From Adiantum capillus-veneris (taxonomy: Eukaryota > Streptophyta > Polypodiopsida > Polypodiales > Pteridaceae): a DNA stretch of 64,000 nucleotides. A program made the translations under genes and the position numbers. The stretch spans positions 140,656,234-140,720,233 of the forward strand of contig CM043958.1 of assembly GCA_014529385.2 (NCBI GenBank), read 5' to 3'. Under the pieces are notes generated by a model that was given only the letters and a program-made list of their open reading frames with translations, was not told where the DNA came from and made no database searches. Below, one piece after another: positions 42,151 to 53,274 of the stretch (position 1 is the first letter of the stretch; each line of letters opens with the position of its first letter).

Positions 42151-44095
42151 AGCTAAGCTGTGGTTAGAGGACTTACCATTGGATTGACTTGTAATCCACT
42201 TTTCCACTTGACCTGAATGCAACTCCTGTCAAGCTCTCAATTCTTTGCCTGCAACCCAATTCTTGCGTTAGTTTTAACCAAGCTAGTAATCTTTCACAAA
42301 GACTGTACAATTTTTGCTAACTATTGAGATTGGTTCACTTCAATCTGAGCTAAGTGAGTCAGCAAATGAAACTTCCAAATTTTACCCTTGCAAAGAGCTA
42401 AAGGATTAATTTGCAACCTAGAAACTGAGCTAACATGTACTAATTTGAACCCGATGGAATCCAAAATTGACCAATGGACTTGTATTATGTTGTTCTAACA
42501 CTATACAAGCTCAAAAGTCCAAAATCCTGTCTCTGGGTCTCAGCAGTAAATAATCACGATTATTTACTTTTCTCAAATTTTACCCTTTTTAGGCTTGTTG
42601 TACCAGATTATCACCTTGTTGTGGCTGGACAAATTTCATTGAATTTGAACAAGAGTTGTCCAAGTTATCAACTGTTTAGTGTCTGCAAACTCAGTTTTTG
42701 AGAATCTGGCTTAAGTCTCACTTTTGTGATCCAAATTTCACCAAATTTAATTAGTGGAATCTACTAGATATGCTTGACCTTGTGGTATACTCAATTGTGC
42801 AAAAATGTTCAATTCTGGAGTAGATGTAAATAATCGCAATTATTTACTTCTGGGAGATTTTTGCAACTTTTTACCAAAATGTTGATACAAACAAGTTAAG
42901 CAACTCAACTTAAGCTCCCTAGCCAAGTTTTATCAAGTTTGGATGAACTTTGCTTAATTTGTCAACAGTTTTGTGTCTCCAGATTGACTTTACAAATCTT
43001 GCTACAATTTTCACTTTAAAGATCCACATCTTACCAAATTTGCTATGAGTGCTCAATACAACATGATAGAACTGGTGGTATGCTAGGTTGGTCAAAAAAG
43101 TTGAAAAATAGGATACAAGTAAATAATCCTGATTATTTACTTCTGACAAATTTTTGCATATTTTTTATCAACTGAGCATATACACATATTTAACACTTCA
43201 ATCTAAGCTTCTGAGTCAAGTTTCACTAAATTTGAGCAAGATTTACCAAGTCACACTCAAGTTCTTGACAATCAGTACAAATTTCAATTTTTATCAAGGT
43301 TTTGGTCTTTTTTGTGATCCAAATTCTATGATCCTTTACAAAAGATTTTGCAATCATGCATAGAGTCTCTAGTATCAACCTTAGTCAATTTTGACCTGAA
43401 AATAAACTATTGCAATTATTTACTTTTGGCCTAAAATGATTTTTTTTTGTGCATTTTTTTCCAACGGACAGTCTTTTTATGACCTGTTTTAAGCCTTTGA
43501 GTCAAGTCTAGACTTAATTTGGCTTAAAATTTCAAGAAAAAGTAAATAATCAGAGTTTTTGCAAACTCTTAAAACTTTACCTCAAATGCATTCTTAAGCT
43601 TATCCACTGGTTCATACAACTTCTAGAGAATAATCTCCAGCCGGATTCAATGGTTGACAATCTTTTGGTGCTGTTTCAAGCCGTAGACATAAAATTCTAC
43701 AAGTTCACATAAACAACTCACAATTGATTCTATTGGAGTGAGCAATGTTCTGAGATCCCACCTCAGATTCTACTTACCCTACTCCTACGTTCTACTGCAA
43801 TGGGGTTGTGGAAAGTGTCCACAGACACTTGTTTTCGTGTTTTTATGGTTTCCTGAGCCTTGATCTTAAGACTTGTCTTTTCCATCAATCATTCTCAAAA
43901 TCCTAACCTAATCCTACAATCCTACAAGGTACTTAGCAAGTACAATCTACTTCCAAGCTACATCTACACAGGAACAGACGACAATCTTAAGCTATGCGGT
44001 TTTAAAGAGAAAGCTTTAACTCTAGGTGATCCTAGAGGAAGTTAAAGTACAACTACAAAAGATGCTCATGTTTTCCCTAGTTTAGGTCTATTCCT
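42151..44095 (-). repeat. Untranslated leader of element C with periodic palindromes
   Basis: Palindromes with arms GTAAATAAT/ATTATTTAC lie at 42546-42567, 42826-42847, 43119-43140 and 43402-43423 (steps 280, 293, 283 bp), with a left-arm half copy at about 43542. Between them are diverged ~285-bp repeat units containing recurring TTGTGGTATAC and AAATTTCACCAAATTT-like phrases. The positions match those of element B. Confidence 0.85.
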
Positions 44096-44113
44096 TCCTT
44101 GACAGTGGCGCCA
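44096..44113 (-). promoter_or_regulatory. Primer binding site of element C (degenerate)
   Basis: On the minus strand TGGCGCCACTGTCAAGGA lies two bases inside the LTR end. It keeps the TGGCGCC start of the tRNA-Asp type site but differs afterwards; B has a related TGGCACCATTTTCAAGAT. Confidence 0.6.
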
Positions 44114-44115
44114 AA

Positions 44116-44352
44116 TGTGGGACGGGTTTCTAACCTCATTCCTATCTTATTACAGACATAGCGAGAACCATGAACATAATTGTCAATCCATGGGATGAAG
44201 CTGACTTGACTAGTGCATAGAGGCTACAAGAGGGTATCAATCTCTTGGAAAACAATAGACAACTCGCATCTAACACAAGCTACACTCAAATGACCAAAGT
44301 AAACAAAAGCTAATGGAAAATTGACAAACAAATCATAACTGCTGTTACAACA
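44116..44352 (-). repeat. 5' LTR of element C (boundaries inferred)
   Basis: It aligns with 60616-60850 of element B from CCCACA at the primer-site end to TGTTGTAAC at the other end, where similarity between the two stops. TG...CA ends fit an LTR of about 237 bp, short for such a large element. No matching 3' LTR was found in the window, so the length rests on the B/C comparison alone. Confidence 0.55.
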
Positions 44353-45857
44353 TTGAGTACAATTGATTGTGGCGAGCATTGATTCTCGACCTGCTGCCGT
44401 TGCCCGCAATGCCATGCCATCGCTATAAAGTGTCATTGTTGATGACCAAGGTGTTGCTATCCACTGACCTGTGTGAGCTGCAACCTGCACTGCAATAGCC
44501 TTTTACAAACCACGGCTCATAGCCTACCTCACGACTCACGACTCTAAGTCTTGACCTACTGCAAAAAGCCTCTTGAAAGTTGGAGCATTCCACAACTACA
44601 CGTGCTGCTTCGCGCCTTGACATAACAATTCTCAAATCTCAAGTTGTGAGTTCTCATTGCTCAATACTCAATTTCTTAAGTTCTCTGTTAAAAGTTTGTT
44701 GTGATTTGTGTACACAGTAGCCTTGCAAGGTTGTTCTCTTTTGCCAAACTTTGACTTGGTGAAATCACAATCAAGTCTTAGTGCACACTGCACAATGCAA
44801 TGCTTGCCAAAAACATTTTTTCTAACCAAAATAAATAGGGGCAAGCTTAAAACTTAAAACTATTCTGGTTTTTTTATGACAATTCAATGCCTTCTTGCTA
44901 TATTTTGTTGGTTTTTTTCAAATCAAACTCAAAACCTAGCCAAGAACTTGCAATTATAGCCAATTAAAATGTACTACACCATGATTTTTAACGAGAATTG
45001 GCTTAGTGATAGTATATAGGATGCATTATTTCAATTTTTGCATCTATTTCTACTTATTTAGAATTTGGTATAACTATCTCTCATGTGCTTTCATAGCTAC
45101 CTTTGATTAGATTGAGTTTAAAGTTTTATACTTTAAAGAGTTTAATTTCTTGAAGAGTTTTATATGCTTTAGTTTTTTTTTTCTTGCCGTAGTCCCAATT
45201 GTGAGTGGTAGCGATGTAGTGTTTAGGAAAAATCATTTGGCTTGGCGTGCGAAAAGAGAGAAGAGTAAGTGTGCCAAAGATATAATACACAATATTTGTT
45301 ATCTAAAAAGCTACCAAGGGAGCAAGACACATAGGGATATTTTGGACTCTCAAATGAGCCCTATAAGGACTTTGACTTTGTCCCTCTTGTCCAAAACGGA
45401 TGCACGGTAAAAATTTTACAAATGAAATTAAAACTTGTCGCACCTTTTGGATTTAGAATGTATTCATCGATATCTATCCATTGACATATAGTATGCCATT
45501 AAATTCTTTATATTCTAGAAGATTCCATTTTTTGATCACTATGAAAATCTCCAAGTGTTTACCGCGCTGTTTTACCGCATTTTGTAGAGAGAAGGTGCAA
45601 ATTCAATCAGAGAAACAAGAGCAAGGAGGGCGGGTTTTTTTTTGTGTTTAAAGTATTATCGCAACTTTCTCCGTTGTTATTACCGCAGTTATTATCATTG
45701 TTATTACCGCGCTTATTATCGTTGTTATATCCGACAGTCAAATTTAGTGCCTAAACTTTCAAATTTTGGCTTAACCCCTCCCCCCCCTTAAATTTTTGTG
45801 TTTCCCTCCTCTCAATAAAAATTAAAGAATATTGTATATAATTTTCAAATCTAAAAA

Positions 45858-45932
<75 letters not shown>

Positions 45933-46107
45933 GGGAGAGAAGGAGGCGGGGGATATAAGATTACACTTGGTTACAACTAAAATAATCATTGTCAATTGAT
46001 TAACATAATTGAGCATTTTTTCAAATCTAAAGAGAGGAAGAGGAGGGGGGGAGAGAGAGAGAGATGAATAGATTACACGACCAAAAAACGTCATAACTGC
46101 AAAATGT
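44353..46107. other. Intergenic DNA; possible CACTA terminal region and GA microsatellite
   Basis: No gene recognised. At 45537 CACTATGAAAATC is followed by several TTACCGC/TTATTATCG-type short repeats (45560-45740), as in CACTA subterminal regions. (GA)n runs at 45859-45935. The rest is AT-rich. Confidence 0.4.
45859..45935. repeat. (GA)n microsatellite
   Basis: About 75 bp of GA with one AAAG interruption; a shorter GA run lies at about 46050-46064. Confidence 0.96.
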
Positions 46108-48553
46108 TTATGAATCATCTTCCAAAAGGTCTCTATATGAAGCATCATTCAATTCTAAGCCCATGGCTCCTAAATCAATAAAGGGAGAAACGGAATTTTC
46201 GTTTGTGGATGCATTGCCAGCTTCATCATCTTCGAGTTCGTCATCCTCCATCTCATCATCTTCATCATCATGACAATCATCCTCGATAAGACTTGTTGCC
46301 ACCGGATTTGATTCATCGACCTCCCTCTCCTTTGTTTCCACCTCATCCAAAGTTGGAGGTGGAAGAGGGTCGAAGATAGTCTCCACTTCATTAGTGGAAA
46401 AAATGGTTCTCCCCCGAGGTGTTACGGGAATTACGAACCAAAGTTTTGGTTGGTGGATTGCTAGGATATAGATGACCTATAAAATAGAAGCTCAAAATGA
46501 GTAACATTGGTATAACTAATGCTACAAGAAATAGAATAAAAAAGGTACATGTCACTCACCTGCTCACAATTGCACGGTAAAACTAAATTGCCATACCTCG
46601 CTGTGTGATGCACACTAGAGTCCACCATGTAGAGGCCATTCTCATGTCGTCTATACACATTTGCAAACCACTTGCACTTGAAGATGAAGGTATGAAAGGT
46701 TCTAAAAATAACCTTTAATATCCTTTCAATAGTTCCGCAGTACCTGGCTTCATCACCGTCTGTGTCAAAGTTGCCCATGATGGCACAATCCATGGTGGTT
46801 TTACACTCGTCAATGTGGCGCGTACAAAAGTGACGACCCTTTGATCACATAGAGTTAAAGAAAAGGTACTACAAAATAGAAAAATATATTGATTTATCAA
46901 ATACATATTAAAGATTGTTTCAAGAAATAGCGAGACAATATGGTTTAGGTATATGAGTACTCTACCTTTGGTGCACAGCCTCGTGCATACTCCCATTCTT
47001 TGTTGGTGATATCTTCTCCGCGCGCTTTTGCCTCAGTCACTCTCTCATGAATCCACTCTACACTAATGAGATCTGGGAAACATGCAAGGTGTCTAGGCAC
47101 TAGGGGTGCCCTCCTTCCTCCATGTGCTTGTTTCCATGCTTCCCTCTCTTGCAAACGCCTTGCCTTTGCCAATGGCCACAAGTCCACCCACTTGGTCATA
47201 ATCATTGCATTGAGAATACAAAAGTTATCGACCAATCGGTATAGATTCATATCCATGTTAAGTAGTTTTCCCTTTCCACTTGGCAAGTGTGAAGTCATCC
47301 TTGCATCTTCCTTGTCTGACCACATGCGAGGCATTGGAGGATCAACTTGTGCCAAATACTCTGATATGTAAACAAATGCCTCTTGAACGATCCACGCTTT
47401 GGCCACACATGCCTCTGATTGAGACCGTAGCCGCACAAAATCTTTGAGAGTCTTTAAAAACCTCTCTAAGAAGAACGTCCATCGTGCGTGCACTACTGCA
47501 CATATAGCTATCTCCTCCACCACGTGAACCAAGAGGTGAATTTGACTAAGAAGGACTGATTGAGGAAATGCATCTTCAATGGCACACACAATTTCTGTTG
47601 CAAGTGTTTGAGCAGCGGGGATAGCATCTATTTTGATTTCCTTGGAGCTCACAAATCTGCAAGAAAACACACAAGGACACACTAAGTGCTAGTTGAAATT
47701 GTTGTGTACATAAAAAAGGTGTAGTTGAGTGGAGTCTTGTGGTGTACCTTACTAGCTCTCCTACTTTGAAAATAGCATCCCTGACTTTCTTGTCCCGAAA
47801 TATACACATACTCATCGGCAGAATGGACTACAATGTAAATCAAGGAAAGGGAAAGTGAGTGATAGTCATACACACAAACTATAGATAGAATAGGGAGTAT
47901 GAAGATTACCCGAAGAATCTTGTGCCTATCATAGGACTTCAACCCATACAATTGAACGCTTCCACTCTTCTTCGCTTTTGTGAAATCTCCCTTTAGCGAC
48001 CTTATGTATCCTGTTGGTGTGCGAATAGAGGCAATGGTACCCTTCACCTTGTCGAATTCTTCTTTGGCTAGCATCCACGGTGCTTTAAGAAGCACAATCT
48101 TTTCATTTGGGGCAAACCGTGGCATAGCAGAGGCGGGGAGACGTTTTAAAAACCTCAAATCCTCCCTTGCACCCAAAGAGTCCTTCTTGCCAATAATGCA
48201 GTCCCATAGTGTTTGAGCTACATTCTTGAATATGTGCATGGGATCCAAGAGGTGTTGTATTTTCAAGTCCTTCCAATATGAAAGCATTAAAAATATGGAA
48301 TACCTTGACATACCTTTTGGTGGAGGACACAAAGCCGGATTGTCGTTCTGGTGTTCCTCCCAAATGGTTGCCCAATCTGCCATCGTGAGCTCTAGAGGAG
48401 TCTTCCCATTTGTTGGAGCCTTGTGCATGTTATGCCCTTGGGGTAAAAAATGATGGTTGTTTGGATAGATTACCTTGCGCAAGGAATTAGGCCTCTCTGT
48501 CACCGACGATGGCCCGCAAGTAAGACATGCATTGTGCCCCAATGTGGACAACC
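46108..48553 (-). CDS. CACTA (En/Spm) transposase, C-terminal half, five exons
   Basis: The inferred exons 48553-47910, 47827-47748, 47656-46966, 46838-46560 and 46476-46108 join in frame with GT...AG introns and no stop. Exon 1 has the TNP2 features STLGHNACLTCG, HNMHKAP and LKIQHLLDPMHIFKNVAQ. Exons 2-3 form the DUF4218 part (DKKVRDAIFKVGELV; SQIHLLVHVVEEIAICAVVH; LERFLKTLKDFVR). Exon 4 is DUF4216-like (YCGTIERILKVIF, FKCKWF). Exon 5 ends in a very acidic tail (EDDEMEDDELEDDE). The frame at the exon 1 acceptor requires an upstream exon, but the N-terminal TNP2 half was not found. TNP2 transposases cut and move CACTA elements. The open frame suggests a fairly young or retained copy. Confidence 0.82.
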
Positions 48554-49774
48554 CTACATACATATCATATGGTTAGAGAGGTGAGTGAACTAAAGTGAAC
48601 TAAAGGGAGAGAGGGAAAGAGAGATAGAGGAAAGGGGTTACCAAAAATCTCTCCGAGCCCAGGATATTATGGACTTCTCCAAACCAATCATATACATTGT
48701 ATATGAGCCTCATTAGCAAGACATCTATGGAGTCAGGTCGGAATTCTGGCCTTTCCCAAAAAACCCTAATTCTCTACCAAGGACCCCCTCGACCCCAGCT
48801 GAATGATCATCTGATGGTATGGAATGGTTCTATCATGTTAGGGCATGCTATGGTTCAAATCCCATCCGATTGGGTCAAGCTGGCAGGGTGCTATGGTCAC
48901 TTTTAGGTCGTAGGTCTTCGTGCACTGCTCGACTTCTAGGGTTTTTTCTAGGGCTTTAGACTAGCTACCGGCCTTACAAAATGGATCATTGATTAGTAAG
49001 GAACTGACCCCTCATGTCTTGTGTGAGACAGCCCTGAAAAAGGTCAACTGTAAGCTCCAGAAATGACGCGCGAAAGAAGCCGAAATGCTCTCTCTGCAAA
49101 GCTCCAAGTGGAAATGAGGTGGTTTTAGCTTACTCTGGCTATCTATACCCGGACATCCCGAACCAAATTTCCCCAGATTCCCCCATTAGTCCTATTAGGC
49201 CGTGAAATCTATGTTAGGCTCAAAAATTTCCCAAATCGAATTCTTGTAGCTCATTCTGCAAAAAATTTGCAGAAGTAGGCCTGGCCGCCTAATTTAGGCT
49301 TCCCGCTTCCATCTTTTGATTTTGTTGAAAATTTTTGTGCTTGTCCTCCTTGTCTTTCTGATCACCATCGTGTCTTCTGTTTTTCCATCTGAGATTTCCT
49401 GCTAATTATTATTAATTTTTGACCTTTTTATTGGAAAAAATTTAAAAAAAAAGAAAAATGCTCTATAAAAGCAAAGTGAAAGTCCAATAATTAAGAAAGT
49501 CCCTTGAAAAACATAGCTTTATTGTTTTTTGTTGGATTTCTTCATTTTTAAGCCTTCCTCTCAGCAAAAATGATGAAAAATACCCAAAAAAGGACCATTT
49601 TTTATGATTTTCTAATAGTATATACACTATTTACACTCATCGGGAAGATATTTTCAGTGACTTTTCCCCAGTTGATGAATTATAAGGGCATTATTAGGTA
49701 ATTTTGCAAAAAATCACACGTTAACATGAAACTCTTTCCTCCCTCTTCAAACATTGCCCTTAATTACTTAGTAT
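48554..49774. other. No gene recognised between CACTA exons and element B
   Basis: The upstream exons of the CACTA gene should lie here or beyond but could not be recognised. The sequence includes a purine-rich stretch at 49726-49745 (minus-strand GAAGAGGGAGGAAAG), which may be the polypurine tract of element B just after its pol tail. No LTR could be matched behind it. Confidence 0.45.
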
Positions 49775-50398
49775 TTAGTAGTATCCTTCCACCCCTCCTA
49801 GATGGCGGTCTTCAGGACGACTCTGTGCATGGGTTGAACAATTGTGTCTATGCATAACCATGATTGGCTTTACCATGATATGAAGATCAATGCAATTCAA
49901 CTCAATATGATGTGCAAGAGCTGGGTCTTGAGTAATTAACTCAAGGATTTCCGTTGTCGAGGTTTGCTGTTGATGTCTTCCAAAGAGCAAATCCTGTAGC
50001 CTTTGTGCTCTCTGTTTGATAGTACCATCAGGGTGTTTAAGCACGCTGATTTCTTGAGCTGTGGGTAGCACTTTAGATGGTTGTCGAGCTTTTTCTCGCC
50101 ATTGGTAGCTCGGTCTGCTTGGTGCCTGGTTTTTGAGATTCTGTTGAGACTTAACTCGCCACTGTTTGATTGGTTTCACGTTGTGTGGAGAAGATAAGTG
50201 CTTCTTTTTCTTCCAAACCTTTTTCATGTTAGGTTCCATGATCATAGATGCTCGATTCTGTGCTCGACTCCTTGGAACCGTCTTCTACTTCTTTGGTGAA
50301 GTTTTAGGCACCCAGATCTGATTTGGTTTATCCACAAGTTGTGCTTTTGTTACCCAAATTTTCATGACTCCTTGCATGCTACTTGTAGCATTTGTTTG
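49775..50398 (-). pseudogene. Element B pol tail
   Basis: Frame 49775-50245: basic at the start (KKVWKKKKHLS), then WRVKSQQNLKNQ and WREKARQPSK units, TIKQRAQRLQDLLFGR, LITQDPALAHH, VMHRHNC and a final HLGGVEGYY before the stop. Similar segments occur in A and D. No known domain; a role as a structural or nucleic-acid-binding tail is only a guess. Confidence 0.65.
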
Positions 50399-50850
50399 TC
50401 AAGGGGATGGAGAAGATTTGCTTCGTGGATTGGTCTTACTATTGCATCTTTTCCATTGCTCTTTGCTTGGTGCAATGGGAACAATGAGTTGCCCTCCTTT
50501 AAGTGATAGCTTTAGCTGATTCGTATCTGAATCTGGTACCACTTTGTATGTTCGCATCCAAGGAATACCAAGAATCATCGTCTCATTCATATGTTCATCT
50601 GGCAAGCATACAAATTGATGTGGACATGAACATCCATGTACTACCACGTTCAAGTTGACCACTCCCAATGTTGGAGTTTGATTCTTGTTGCATCCTTTGA
50701 TTGTCGTTATTCCTGCAGTCAATGCTTGACTTGTTGCTTTCTTGTATGTGGAATAACTAACTGCATTCACTCGAGCTCCTGTGTCTACCAAAGCATTGGT
50801 GCTATGATTATTGAGTTGTACTTTGATGCGCAGATCCATTCTATCTAACC
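50399..50850 (-). CDS. Element B second retropepsin-like domain (best copy)
   Basis: It is continuous with integrase in the frame 51664-50399 (421 codons). Residues about 275-385 show an aspartic protease half-fold: MDLRIKVQLNNHSTNALVD with DTGA at residues 294-297 (50785-50774), then VSYSTYKK, then TPTLGVVNLNVVVHG, and MILGIPWM about 70 residues after DTGA. The spacing of DTGA to ILG matches retropepsins. A basic linker (about 208-238) separates it from the GPF domain. A function in polyprotein cutting is inferred only. The frame ends in a Ser/Lys-rich stretch. Confidence 0.82.
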
Positions 50851-51908
50851 AGTCATCATCTGTTGAAACATTGTCTTTAGGTAATTCCCATTGTCGATCA
50901 TCTAGTTCCAAAGTGTTGATGGGAATCGGTATCTGTTGATTCTTGAGAGCAGGTTTATGCTTGAGCACGCGAAGTCTAGCTTTCTCTTGGGCTTCGTCAA
51001 TAACCTGTTGTCGCTTCATCTTCCTTTGTTTGGCTGCATGCATTCTCTCTAGCAATTCATTGGTTAGTGGAAAATTGTATTTCTTTAAACGACATCCACT
51101 AATCCAATTAGCCATTGGTTCACCATCTATGGTTGACAATTTTATTGCTCCACTTGGGGATACATCTTCAATGATAAATGGTCCAATTCCCTTTTTCTTA
51201 AACTTGGGAATGTGTTGCTTAAGGGAATAGACTAGAACTAAGTCCCCTTTCTTGAAAATTTTGGTGATTAAGTGGGAATCAAAAAACTGTTTTTGTTTCC
51301 TCTTTTGGGCATAAATATGAGCTACAGCAATTAGCCTTTTCTCGTCTAGCTTTTCCAAATCTTCAAGTTTTTCTGACAATTCATGTCCAGTCCACTCAAG
51401 AGTCTGTGCTACCCTTAAGGTTGGCAATAGGAATTCTATTGGCAGTATGGCATGAAGACCATAAACAAGGTTAAAGGGTGTAGCATTTAAAGTTGTTTTG
51501 AATGAAACTCGATAAGCCCATAGAGATGCATGGAGATTCATTTCCCAATCGGTCCTTCCTGAACTAACCACTTTGGTCAGTACCGAGCTAAGAATTTTGT
51601 TCGTATGCTCAGCTTGTCCGTTTGCTTGTGGGTGATAGGGAGCTGACTTGTTATGGATAACCATAGACTCATTTAGCAGATACTCTATTACCTCGTTGAG
51701 GAAATGAGTTATCTATTGGCATTCCATACCTTACGAATACATACTCATATAAGAATGCAGCAGTGGTTCTGGCATCATTCTTTTGAGTGGCTTTAGCCTC
51801 GGCCCATTTGATCAAATAGTCCATCGCTAAAATGATATATTGAGCTTGGGTTCTATAAGCAGGTGGCTGTATAGGTCCAACAAAATCTATACCCCATTTT
51901 GCGAAGGC
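50851..51908 (-). pseudogene. Element B integrase
   Basis: The first part (51665-51908) has KWGIDFVGPIQPP and YLIKWAEAKA. The second part lies in the frame from 51664: YHPQANGQAEHTNKIL (Glu), WAYRVSFKTT, TPFNLVYG, then KKGDLVLVYSLKQH and KKKGIGPFIIED. Between them, near 51695-51710, about 20 bp corresponding to the VSDQG segment are missing, with a frameshift; this removes the second catalytic Asp. Inactive for that reason, although the C-terminal domain is intact. Confidence 0.87.
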
Positions 51909-52753
51909 TCAAGCCCCCATCATTAGTCTTAAGGGCATGTTATCTACCCGTGTTGGCACTTTTGCTCGTTGACAAGCATCACACCTTTGAACATATTCTT
52001 TGGCATCTACAAAAAGTGTTGGCCACCATATGCCTGCCATCAAGATTGCTCTTGCAGTGGTCTCACTAGAAAAGTGACCTCCAGGTAATCCAGCATGTGC
52101 TTGTTCTATAATCGGAATATACACGTTTTCATTTGCACAAAGACGCAAATGTTGATCCTTACCTCTCTGATACAATTGGTTCCCAATAAGAGCATAGTCT
52201 CTTGCTTCCATTTCAATTGCTCTTTGACGGCATTTACTCATATCCTCAGGAAATGTTCGGCTCGATAAGTAAGTAACCAAATAGTTACTCCACTTAGGAA
52301 CATGTGACATTTGAAACAATGTTACATGAGGAATGGGTTGTTGTTTCTGACATTGAGGGAAATCTCTTACAAAAGATCGAACATCTCTCCTCATAGTGGG
52401 CCAAAATACTCCAAGTCTTAAGATTCGTTCCATAGTTTGGTCTTCCACAAAGTGAAGTCCTACTATGGTAACATGTGCTTGACTTAAGTATTGATCTCTT
52501 TCTTCAGGATGCATAAAAGCAATATTCTGTCTCAATTTCTTTTATATAGCCTCCCAGCTAGTAATTGATACATAGCCGATTGCTGCTCGATTAAATCAAC
52601 TGTGATAGGAAGTGGTGAATCCACTTGAGCTATTGTCATTAATGACACAATTTTTTCCGACCATCTAGGTATCATTTCCACGGAGAACAAATAGGCATCT
52701 GGTAGATCATCATCTACCCCTTTAGGTGATTTCCCTGAAACAATCCTAGACAA
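51909..52753 (-). pseudogene. Element B tandem HHCC zinc modules
   Basis: Frame 51909-52535 (208 codons) contains two modules with the same spacing. Module 1: H21-x6-H28-x30-F59-x2-C62 (first Cys replaced by Phe; C-copy has Cys), with GVFWPTM. Module 2: H147-x6-H154-x30-C185-x2-C188, with GIWWPTL and CDACQRAK. Each is preceded by its own YxLxxxLYxR lead: QLLAGRLYKR (52532-52753 frame) and YALIGNQLYQRG. The normal number of such modules is one. Confidence 0.85.
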
Positions 52754-53274
52754 ATGATCTGCTCGTTTTGATGTGTAGTGTCTTTTTTAACAACCACAGT
52801 GAAATTAAATTCGAGAAAAATGATGAACCATCTCACTTTTCTTCCTGTGCTACATGGCTTGTTGACCAAATATAACAAATCTTGGTGGTCCACAAAGAAC
52901 ACAAACTTGTTGGCTAATAGGTAATGTCTATACTTTTTAACGGCATCGATCATTCCTAGTCCTTCTCTTTCAGTGGTGATGTAATTCTTTTCTGCCATAT
53001 TCAATTGTCAGCTAGCATAAGAAATAAGAAAGTCAATTTTCCCATCTCTTGGTTGGGCTAGTATACAACCAATAGCAAAGTTTGAAGCATCTACATGTAC
53101 GTGGAATACCTTATCCCAATCGGGTGCTTTCAATATTGGAGCTGAGGTGAGAGCTTTCTTAAGCTTCATGAAGGATTCTTCACATGTCTCGGTCCATTCA
53201 AAGTGCGTAATCAAGCTATACATGGGTTTTGCAATTATAGCATACATGTAGATGAATCGTTCGGTAATATCCAC
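52714..53274 (-). pseudogene. Element B RNase H
   Basis: Acidic positions: VFHVHVDASNFAIGC, ITTEREGLGMIDAVKKYRHY and FFVDHQDLLYLVNKPC. A stop at about 53005 splits the domain (SYAS*), and a phrase like LPITVDLIEQQS follows later. Matches A and C. Confidence 0.86.

Larger units (their letters stand above)
32680..44352 (-). mobile_element. Element C: internally deleted relative of B with ORF3
   Basis: Minus strand, from a 5' LTR (44116-44352) through leader, Gag, protease 1, RNase H, zinc modules, the first part of integrase and ORF3. Two large deletions are evident: the RT fingers and palm, and most of integrase plus the second protease. No 3' LTR was found; ORF3 ends against fragment D. It would depend on other copies to move. 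Confidence 0.82.

Noticed and set aside
45150-45410. An 86-codon plus-strand frame with a hydrophobic start
   Set aside because: The hydrophobic N-terminus comes from a poly-T run; no family match and no supporting promoter or splice signals.
49617-49660. CACTATTTACACTC as the CACTA element end
   Set aside because: It lies on the wrong side and orientation relative to the transposase for an element enclosing it, and no partner end was seen.
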